A DNA stretch of 11,860 nt from an uncultured Collinsella sp. (GTDB lineage Bacteria > Actinomycetota > Coriobacteriia > Coriobacteriales > Coriobacteriaceae), in contig URVD01000032.1 in NCBI GenBank assembly GCA_900551195.1, forward strand, positions 1 through 11,860. The letters are read 5' to 3'. The position numbers and the translations under genes were made by a program. Below, one piece after another: positions 1 through 4,894 of the stretch (the first letter of the stretch is position 1; the number at the start of each line of letters is the position of its first letter). The notes under the pieces were generated by a model. The model was not told where the DNA came from, ran no database searches, and worked only from the letters and a program-made list of their open reading frames with translations.

Positions 1-66
1 GAGTTCCGCACGAGCCGGAGAGCACTTAATGTGCTCTCCGTGCGAGCAGGACTGTAGAGCAGGAAA
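1..66 (+). repeat. Repeated structured intergenic element, copy 1
   Basis: A 66-base element that recurs at 4777-4843. The first 13 bases (GAGTTCCGCACGA), the hairpin loop TTAAT and the last 20-odd bases (from GAGCAGG to GGAAA) are the same in both copies. The hairpin has a perfect 9-bp stem, GGAGAGCAC (17-25) with GTGCTCTCC (31-39). A second helix, CGCAC (7-11) with GTGCG (40-44), can extend it. The 5' TTCC (4-7) can pair with the 3' GGAA (62-65), although it shares base 7 with the CGCAC helix. The stem differs from copy 2 at two adjacent base pairs, and both changes preserve pairing. This argues for a conserved structure. Strand is arbitrary but equal for both copies. The start may lie further left, because the window begins exactly at the first shared base. 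I do not recognise the family. Confidence 0.8.
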
Positions 67-194
67 CCTTGTATACGCCCGCCCGCTCCCGAGGGACATC
101 TGTCATGCAAAAACTTTTGTCGGGTAAAGTCCGAGGTCAGTGGCGTTCTATACCGTAAATTTCAAAAAAGTTGAAAATTCATTACATTTGTACG
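67..194. other. Intergenic stretch with AT-rich upstream promoter region
   Basis: I see no convincing gene here. Bases 151-190 are markedly AT-rich compared with the rest of the window and lie just upstream of the likely cstA leader promoter. They could serve as an UP element. Two small inverted repeats are present: CAAAA/TTTTG at 108-119, and TTTCAA/TTGAAA at 160-176 with a 5-base spacer. Either could bind a regulator, but neither is diagnostic. Confidence 0.4.
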
Positions 195-223
195 TTGACT
201 TTAGGTAACTAAAGTTACATACT
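195..223 (+). promoter_or_regulatory. Probable sigma-70-type promoter of the cstA leader transcript
   Basis: TTGACT (195-200) matches five of six bases of the -35 consensus. It is followed after 17 bases by CATACT (218-223), which matches four of six of the -10 consensus. The AT-rich run at 151-190 lies just upstream. The predicted start is near 230, about 65 bases before the leader peptide ATG and 160 before the terminator hairpin. This is the best promoter in the gap, but it is predicted by eye only. Confidence 0.6.
205..218. promoter_or_regulatory. Palindromic operator candidate inside the promoter spacer
   Basis: GTAACT-AA-AGTTAC is a perfect 6-bp inverted repeat with a 2-base centre. 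It lies between the -35 and -10 boxes and touches the first -10 base. A protein bound here would block polymerase, so a repressor site is the natural reading. No regulator gene is visible in the window. Confidence 0.4.
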
Positions 224-241
224 CCTTTTCAACCACTGGGG

Positions 242-269
242 GATGTGAACCGCACGGATCGTTCGCATC
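242..269 (+). promoter_or_regulatory. Stem-loop in the 5' leader ahead of the leader peptide
   Basis: GATGTGAAC (242-250) pairs over 9 bp, with one G-U wobble, with GTTCGCATC (261-269) around a 10-base loop. It would form in the transcript from the 195-223 promoter. It ends just before ATG 270 and seven bases before the leader peptide's purine-rich ribosome site. It may stabilise the 5' end or influence access to the ribosome site. The pairing is visible; the role is not known. Confidence 0.5.
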
Positions 270-293
270 ATGATTGAAGAGGATTTTTTAGAC

Positions 294-338
294 ATGTTCA
301 CGCATCAGCTAAACATTATCAGCGTAGTAATTATCTGA
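294..338 (+). CDS. Branched-chain amino acid leader peptide (attenuator peptide) of cstA
   Basis: A 14-codon frame reads MFTHQLNIISVVII and stops at TGA 336-338. Six of its last seven codons are Ile or Val (ATT ATC AGC GTA GTA ATT ATC), and a Leu CTA lies just before Asn. A purine-rich site, GAAGAGGA (276-283), lies 10 bases before the ATG. The peptide resembles the Ile/Val-rich leader peptides of ilv operons, where ribosome stalling on these codons decides whether a downstream terminator forms. CTA and GTA codons seem scarce in the GC-rich genes around it, as expected for a sensing peptide. An in-frame ATG at 270 would give a 22-residue form starting MIEED, but it has a weaker ribosome site. 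The frame lies between a promoter and a terminator upstream of the transporter gene. Its function is inferred from composition and layout. Confidence 0.75.
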   Translation: MFTHQLNIISVVII

Positions 339-428
339 TGCGGGTTAGCACATACAGCTAGCCCGTACGATAACGGGCGGCTGATGAAGATGAGGGCCGT
401 CGAGCGCAACCGACGGCCCTCATTTTTT
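301..428 (+). promoter_or_regulatory. Putative transcription attenuator with alternative stems
   Basis: Several mutually exclusive helices are visible. CGCATCAG (301-308, inside the leader peptide codons) pairs perfectly with CTGATGCG (335-342), which includes the peptide's stop codon. GGGTTAGC (342-349) pairs with GCTAGCCC (357-364). GCCCGT (361-366) pairs with ACGGGC (373-378) and excludes the previous stem. CATCAGC (303-309) can instead pair with GCTGATG (380-386). The terminator follows at 391-428. A translating or stalled ribosome would choose among these folds. I could not find a long antiterminator that clearly captures the 5' arm of the terminator, so the exact switch is unresolved. 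Confidence 0.6.
391..428 (+). terminator. Rho-independent terminator of the cstA leader
   Basis: A perfect 12-bp stem, TGAGGGCCGTCG (391-402) with CGACGGCCCTCA (411-422), has an 8-base loop and is followed by six T residues (423-428). It ends 35 bases before the cstA ATG, so it lies inside the leader transcript. It therefore probably controls read-through into cstA. It is the strongest hairpin in the leader. Confidence 0.9.
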
Positions 429-463
429 ATGTCTGAGAAGTTCTTTTTAGAGGAGGAAATGTA

Positions 464-2353
464 ATGAACGGAGTTTTGCTCATGGTTGTGGCCGCGGCGG
501 TGCTCGCCTGCGGCTATCTGGGCTATGGCCGATGGCTGGCCAACAAGTGGGGCGTTGACAAAGAGGCTCTCACGCCGGCCAAGCGCATGAAGGACGGCAA
601 GAGCTTCTCGCCCGTCTCTGCCTTCACCGCGTTCTCGCACCAGTTCAGCTCGATCTGCGGTGCTGGCCCTGTTACGGGTACGATCGTCGCCATGGCCTTT
701 GGCTGGCTGCCCGTCGTGCTCTGGGTCCTCGTCGGCGGCATCTTCTTTGGCGCCGTCCACGACTTTGGTGCTCTGTACGCTTCGATGAAGAACAACGGCA
801 AGTCGCTCGCTCAGCTCATCGAGAAGTACATCGGCAAGACCGGCCGTCGCCTGTTCCTGCTGTTCTGCTGGCTGTTCTGCATCATCGTCATCGCCGCCTT
901 CACCGACATGGTCTGCAAGACGTTCATGTTCACCCCGGCCGTTGACGCTTCTGGTGCTGCTACCGGTGCCATCGACTTCACCAAGTCCTATGCCGCCGGC
1001 TGCGCTGGTACCATCTCCATCCTGTTCACCTTCGTCGCTATCGCCTTTGGTTGGGCCCAGAAGAAGTTCAACCTCACCGGTGCTACCGAGTTCGTCACCG
1101 GCGTGGTCCTCATGGTTCTCATGTTTGCCGTCGGTATGCAGTTCCCGGTCTACCTGGATAAGTTCCAGTGGTTCGCCGTCGTCATGGTCTACCTGGTCTT
1201 CGCTGGCGCTATGCCCATCCAGATGCTCAAGACCCCGCGTGACTACCTCACTTCCATCATGATGATCGTCATGATCGCCTGCGCTGTCCTCGGCATCGTC
1301 GTCCTGGGCGTTAACGGCCAGGCCACCATCACCGCTCCGGCCTTTACCGGCTTCTCCAGCGCTTCTGGCATGATGTTCCCGGTCCTGTTTGTTTCCGTTG
1401 CCTGCGGTGCCCTCTCCGGCTTCCACAGCCTCGTTTCTTCTGGTACCTCCTCCAAGCAGGTCGAGAAGGAGCAGGACGCCGTCAAGGTCGGTTATGGCGC
1501 CATGATCGTCGAGTCCTTCGTCGGCATCCTTGCCATCATCGTCGCCGGCATCATGTTCTCCGACATGAACACCGCCGGTACCGGCGCCCTCAACGCTGGC
1601 GTCGCTTCCACCCCGTTCCAGATCTTCGCTGCTGGTATCTCCCGCGGTATGCAGGCCTTCGGTGTTGACGGCACGCTCGCTACCGTCTTCATGACCATGA
1701 ACGTCTCCGCTCTGGCCCTGACCTCGCTCGACGCCGTCGCCCGCATCGCCCGCACCTCGTTCTCCGAGTTCTTTGCCCAGACCAACGACGCCCTGGCCAT
1801 CGAGTCCAAGGCCGGCTACATGAAGGTTCTCGGCAACCCCTGGTTCGCCACGGTCGTCACCCTGCTTCCCGGTCTCGCCCTCGCCTTTGGCGGCTATGCC
1901 AACATCTGGCCGCTCTTTGGTGCTTCCAACCAGCTGCTCGGCGGCATGACCATGATCACCCTCGCCGTGTTCTGCAAGTGCACCGGCCGCAAGGGCTGGA
2001 TGCTCTACGTGCCCGTCGCCTTCCTGCTCTGCTGCACCTTCACCTCGCTGGTCCAGAGCGCCATGGGCTGCATGACCGCTGTCCAGGCTTACGGCTTCTT
2101 CGGCACCATCCCGGCTACCGCCACCACGGCCGCCGTCTCCGTCGCCGCCACCAAGGGCTTGCAGCTCGTTTTCGCCGTCCTGCTGATGGTCCTGGGCCTC
2201 ATCGTCGCCGTCAACTGCCTCAAGGAGTTCTTCGGCAAGGAGGCCGGCTCCATGCCCGACGAGGAGCCCGAGTGGTCCGAGATGGGCAAGGCCGAGTACG
2301 GTCGCGCCGCTGCCGCTGAAGCTCCCGCCGACGCCGAGGCTGTCAAGGCCTAG
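464..2353 (+). CDS. cstA: CstA-family carbon starvation protein, putative peptide/pyruvate transporter
   Basis: A 629-residue multi-spanning inner-membrane protein. CstA relatives import peptides or, in the BtsT branch, pyruvate, usually when nutrients run short. Family hallmarks are the N-terminal block FSHQFSSICGAGPVTG (57-72), the following FGAVHDFGALYAS segment, and GALSGFHSLVSSGTSSK (315-331), which matches the family's GAISGFH-type signature. Long hydrophobic segments run through most of the protein. The last 35 or so residues are an acidic, alanine-rich cytoplasmic tail (EEPEWSEM onward). It is somewhat shorter than the roughly 700-residue Escherichia coli CstA. The start is set by AGGAGGA (451-457), seven bases before ATG 464. 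It is a single-gene unit behind an Ile/Val leader peptide and terminator and ahead of another terminator. Peptide import would fit control by branched-chain amino acid supply. The true substrate cannot be read from sequence. Confidence 0.92.
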   Translation: MNGVLLMVVAAAVLACGYLGYGRWLANKWGVDKEALTPAKRMKDGKSFSPVSAFTAFSHQFSSICGAGPVTGTIVAMAFGWLPVVLWVLVGGIFFGAVHDFGALYASMKNNGKSLAQLIEKYIGKTGRRLFLLFCWLFCIIVIAAFTDMVCKTFMFTPAVDASGAATGAIDFTKSYAAGCAGTISILFTFVAIAFGWAQKKFNLTGATEFVTGVVLMVLMFAVGMQFPVYLDKFQWFAVVMVYLVFAGAMPIQMLKTPRDYLTSIMMIVMIACAVLGIVVLGVNGQATITAPAFTGFSSASGMMFPVLFVSVACGALSGFHSLVSSGTSSKQVEKEQDAVKVGYGAMIVESFVGILAIIVAGIMFSDMNTAGTGALNAGVASTPFQIFAAGISRGMQAFGVDGTLATVFMTMNVSALALTSLDAVARIARTSFSEFFAQTNDALAIESKAGYMKVLGNPWFATVVTLLPGLALAFGGYANIWPLFGASNQLLGGMTMITLAVFCKCTGRKGWMLYVPVAFLLCCTFTSLVQSAMGCMTAVQAYGFFGTIPATATTAAVSVAATKGLQLVFAVLLMVLGLIVAVNCLKEFFGKEAGSMPDEEPEWSEMGKAEYGRAAAAEAPADAEAVKA

Positions 2354-2360
2354 TCGACTT

Positions 2361-2380
2361 GATGGAGTGATCGTTCCATC
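2361..2380 (+). repeat. Small hairpin between cstA stop and its terminator
   Basis: GATGGA (2361-2366) is an inverted repeat of TCCATC (2375-2380) with an 8-base loop. It has no T run and sits just upstream of the main terminator. It may protect the 3' end of the mRNA or be incidental. Confidence 0.35.
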
Positions 2381-2392
2381 CATATGACTCGG

Positions 2393-2431
2393 AAAGACCG
2401 GGTCCGCGACTTCGCGGGCTCGGTCTTTTTT
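2393..2431 (+). terminator. Rho-independent terminator of cstA
   Basis: AAAGACCG at 2393-2400 and CCGCG at 2404-2408 pair with CGCGG (2413-2417) and CGGTCTTT (2421-2428). The hairpin has a short ACTT loop with minor internal mismatches and ends in a run of T (2426-2431). It lies 40 bases after the cstA stop codon and separates cstA from the next plus-strand gene. Confidence 0.9.
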
Positions 2432-2472
2432 CATGCGAAAGCAGGTGACGCTCGAGTGTTCTCGCAGATGTT

Positions 2473-2502
2473 TTGCGTGGATAGGCTCGTGCGTTGTACC
2501 AT
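2473..2502 (+). promoter_or_regulatory. Possible promoter of the TOPRIM-protein gene
   Basis: TTGCGT (2473-2478) and TACCAT (2497-2502) are separated by 18 bases and lie after the cstA terminator and 35 bases before the chosen GTG start. Both boxes are imperfect. A separate promoter is needed because the terminator lies in between, but its position is only suggested. Confidence 0.35.
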
Positions 2503-2524
2503 ATGGACGTATATGTGTGCATAT

Positions 2525-2532
2525 GAAAGGGG
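2525..2532 (+). promoter_or_regulatory. Ribosome binding site deciding the GTG 2537 start
   Basis: GAAAGGGG lies 4 bases before GTG 2537, with its AAAGG core 6 bases away. The upstream in-frame ATG at 2384 precedes the cstA terminator hairpin and would have to be translated through it. The ATG at 2513 has no such site. Confidence 0.7.
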
Positions 2533-2536
2533 CCCC

Positions 2537-4729
2537 GTGGCCAAGACGGTATATTCCGATAATCAAAACAATGTCGATGCTCTGGCTGAGCGTCTGAGCA
2601 GCCAGACGTCGCTTTCTGCCGAGCGCGCCAAGCTGGTTGCCTACGACCTGCTCTGCCGCAAGGCGCTCAAGATTAAGTCGAGCGCGCTGGCGCAGATTTT
2701 CCGCTCCGTCGATAAGGAATGCGACACCAAGGCGATGCGCGATGAGCTTATCGCGGCAAATATCGTGACCAAGATCGAGGGCAGCGGCATTAACGGGCGC
2801 CCGGCGTTCTATACCATCAATGTCGAGATCCGCGATGCCCAGGAGCAGCCTGCCGAGTCCGTCGAAGATTTTGTCGTCGAGGATTCCGCTGACGTGCCTG
2901 CTGTGGAAGAAGTTGCTCCGCGTGAGCATGTCGATACCGATGAGTTGCTCGATGAGAACGTCGTGCGTGCCTTTACGGCCAAGGCAGGACGCGGCGGTTT
3001 TGGCGGGGGTGGCAAGCGCGATGCGCAGCGCCGCGCCCAGCAGGAGCGCTTCCGTCGTGCCGTTGCTCAAAAGGGTGAGACGGATGCCGAGGCTGTTGAG
3101 AACGAGGTTGCTGCCGAGTCGCAGAGGCCCGCGAAGGAGCAAAAGCCCGTGGAGGCCCAGGAGCCCCAGCGTCGCCGTGGTGCCCACTTTAAGGCTGCGC
3201 AGCAGGATGTCGCGCATGAGGTTGAAGAGCCTTCCGAGGCTGCAGACGATGTTGAGGAGTCTGCCAAGAAGGCTCCGGGTTCATGCCGTCCCGGGCGTGG
3301 TTTTGCGAGGCGCGCGTATCCCGTAAGGCGTCAGGAGAAGGGCGAGCCGGCTTCGACCGCTCAGGCCGAGAAGGCCGAACAAACCGAGAAAACCGTTGAG
3401 CCGGCGGCTCGCGAACAGAAGCCTGTTGAGCCGCAGCTTGAGGTTGCTGCCGAGGCCAAGGGCGAGCAGCCTACTGATGGGCAGACGGAGCAGGGCGCGT
3501 CGAGCAGGCCTCGCCGCCGTCGCCATCGCGGGGGCCGCAGTTCCCATGCCGAGACTGCAGCCGAGAAGACCACGCCGCAGGACGAGGATGCGAAGGCCGA
3601 GGTTTCTTCGGGGCAGCCTAAGCGCCAGCCGGCGAAGGAGAGCAAGTCCGATCGTCCGCAGAAGCAGGCGTCTATGCCGAAGCGCGAGCGCAATTCCCAA
3701 GGCGATTCTAAGCGCAGGTCTCAGAAGAAGCCGGAGTCTGCCGCAGTAGATGCTGCTGCCCAGCAGCCCGAGCCGGCCGTCCACGGCGAGGTATCGGCGT
3801 TTGCCCTTGCCCGCGTTTTAGGCAGGCAGCTGCTCAAAGTTGTCCCTACGCCTACGGCGCTCTCTAAGATCAAGGAGCAGCAGACACAGATCGTAAAGGT
3901 CGAGGGCAAGGACGGCAAAAAGGCTCCGCAGCGCACTCAGCACAACGAGATGTCCAACCGCAAGATTGCCGAGGAAATCGCAATCATCCAGGCTTGGATC
4001 GAGCAAAACCGAGGTGCCGATACGCCGGTTGCCTCGCGCCGCCAGCGTGCCTACCAGATTTTTAACGACGAGAAGGCTTTTGACGGCAAGCACGGTGAGC
4101 GCTTGATCAGGCGTATGACCGAAAAGGGCATCAGCATGCAGGCGATCAAGGTCGCCCCCAACCGCCCCGTGCACTTTACGGGTTTCTTTACGCTGGGCGC
4201 CGATAAGCCGTTCATTATGGTCGAGAACCTGGACACCTATGACGAGATCGTCAGGCTGCTGCGTGGCCGCAAGCACGCCAAGCTCTTTGGCATCAAGGTG
4301 GGCGGCGTGATTTTTGGCGGCGGATGCAAGGCGAGCGTCTCGCATGCCCTGGACGATTATCTGGCTGAGATCGGCTATCGCTTTAACTACGTCTACTACG
4401 TGGGCGATATCGACCGCGAGGGCGCGCGCATCGTCGAGCAGGCTCGCAATGCCAATGTGGTTGAGATTCGCCTGCATGCCGGCATGTACCGCGCCATGCT
4501 CGCCGAGCATAAGCGTCGCGTGAAGGCCGGCGGCGAGTGCGAGCCCGCGGCTGCCAACCAGGGCGTGCCGCAGAACTTGGCGGCGACGATCAAGGATCTG
4601 CCCATGGTCACGCGCGTGCAGTTCCGCAATGTGCTGCGCGAGGGCGGGCGCATTCCGCAGGAGATTCTGATGACCGCCGACTATCGGGATGGCGACTCGG
4701 GAAGCTTCGACCGCATGCTGAACAACTAA
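2537..4729 (+). CDS. Winged-helix/TOPRIM protein with long disordered linker (JetD/DUF2220-like C-terminus)
   Basis: A 730-residue protein (start MAKTVYSDNQNN) with three parts. Residues 1-97 look like a small helical, winged-helix-type domain ending in GRPAFYTINVEI. Residues 98-417 are low-complexity, rich in Ala, Glu, Lys, Arg and Gln, with RGG-type patches RGGFGGGGKR (152-161) and RPRRRRHRGGR (324-334) that suggest nucleic-acid contact. Residues 418-730 are an ordered domain with features of a TOPRIM nuclease fold: FIMVENLDTY with the acidic residue E563, a glycine turn IFGGG (592-596), and YVGDIDREG with D624 and D626. The E-N pair, the GGG turn and the G-D-I-D-x-x-G block recall the C-terminal DUF2220 domain of JetD, the Wadjet nuclease subunit, and more distantly Spo11/topoisomerase VI-A. 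No JetA, JetB or JetC is nearby. The gene stands alone, between a terminator and a convergent operon. Assignment to TOPRIM is my inference from motifs. DNA or RNA processing is plausible, but the cellular role is unknown. Confidence 0.7.
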   Translation: MAKTVYSDNQNNVDALAERLSSQTSLSAERAKLVAYDLLCRKALKIKSSALAQIFRSVDKECDTKAMRDELIAANIVTKIEGSGINGRPAFYTINVEIRDAQEQPAESVEDFVVEDSADVPAVEEVAPREHVDTDELLDENVVRAFTAKAGRGGFGGGGKRDAQRRAQQERFRRAVAQKGETDAEAVENEVAAESQRPAKEQKPVEAQEPQRRRGAHFKAAQQDVAHEVEEPSEAADDVEESAKKAPGSCRPGRGFARRAYPVRRQEKGEPASTAQAEKAEQTEKTVEPAAREQKPVEPQLEVAAEAKGEQPTDGQTEQGASSRPRRRRHRGGRSSHAETAAEKTTPQDEDAKAEVSSGQPKRQPAKESKSDRPQKQASMPKRERNSQGDSKRRSQKKPESAAVDAAAQQPEPAVHGEVSAFALARVLGRQLLKVVPTPTALSKIKEQQTQIVKVEGKDGKKAPQRTQHNEMSNRKIAEEIAIIQAWIEQNRGADTPVASRRQRAYQIFNDEKAFDGKHGERLIRRMTEKGISMQAIKVAPNRPVHFTGFFTLGADKPFIMVENLDTYDEIVRLLRGRKHAKLFGIKVGGVIFGGGCKASVSHALDDYLAEIGYRFNYVYYVGDIDREGARIVEQARNANVVEIRLHAGMYRAMLAEHKRRVKAGGECEPAAANQGVPQNLAATIKDLPMVTRVQFRNVLREGGRIPQEILMTADYRDGDSGSFDRMLNN

Positions 4730-4734
4730 ATTCC

Positions 4735-4763
4735 GCCGGCCCCGGGAGAGCGGGGACACCGGC
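4735..4763 (+). terminator. GC-rich hairpin after the TOPRIM gene, possible weak terminator
   Basis: GCCGG-CCCCG (4735-4744) pairs with CGGGG (4751-4755) and CCGGC (4759-4763) over 10 bp, with a 3-base bulge and a 6-base loop. It begins six bases after the stop codon. The tail that follows (TTAGGTTTAT) is only moderately T-rich, so termination efficiency is uncertain. Confidence 0.5.
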
Positions 4764-4776
4764 TTAGGTTTATCGC

Positions 4777-4843
4777 GAGTTCCGCACGAACAGGAGGCCA
4801 CTTAATGTGGCCTCCGTCGTGAGCAGGACTGTAGAGCAGGAAA
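4777..4843 (+). repeat. Repeated structured intergenic element, copy 2
   Basis: Second copy of the element at 1-66, in the same orientation, between two convergent genes. The stem is GGAGGCCAC (4793-4801) with GTGGCCTCC (4807-4815) around the same TTAAT loop. A second helix, CACGA (4785-4789) with TCGTG (4817-4821), can form. TTCC (4780-4783) can pair with GGAA (4839-4842). Relative to copy 1, an A-T pair becomes G-C and the adjacent G-C pair becomes C-G, with pairing kept. The 3' tail contains GAGCAGGA twice (4821-4828 and 4834-4841), as in copy 1. The sequence after GGAAA is unrelated in the two copies, which fixes the right boundary. Confidence 0.8.
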
Positions 4844-4894
4844 GTTCATATGGGGCCGCCGGGCCGGTCAGGGCCGGGGACCGCACCCGTACGA

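Noticed and set aside
45..66. CsrA control through GGA motifs in the repeated element
   Set aside because: GGA occurs in the tail and stem, but not in the hairpin-loop setting typical of CsrA sites. Copy 2 is not in a 5' leader, and no csrA is visible.
1..150. tRNA, RNase P or other known housekeeping RNA at the left edge
   Set aside because: The hairpin element lacks a cloverleaf, a CCA end and the conserved RNase P core, and it recurs elsewhere in the window.
230..430. T-box riboswitch as the explanation for the cstA leader
   Set aside because: No AGGGTGG-type T-box sequence or specifier-loop architecture is visible. The Ile/Val-coding short frame fits a leader-peptide attenuator better.
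2384..2536. Upstream ATG 2384 as the start of the TOPRIM protein
   Set aside because: It precedes the cstA terminator hairpin, has no ribosome site, and would add 51 residues unlike the rest. GTG 2537 has a clear purine-rich site.
305..3217. A 970-codon open frame on the minus strand across cstA and the start of the next gene
   Set aside because: It is an antisense shadow of strongly C/G-biased codons. It crosses two well-supported genes and two terminators, its product is low-complexity Gly/Asp/Glu/His, and it has no domain I recognise.
2473..4894. A complete Wadjet (JetABCD) defence system
   Set aside because: Only a JetD-like domain is present. The neighbours are a transporter and housekeeping genes, with no SMC, kleisin or KITE-type gene.
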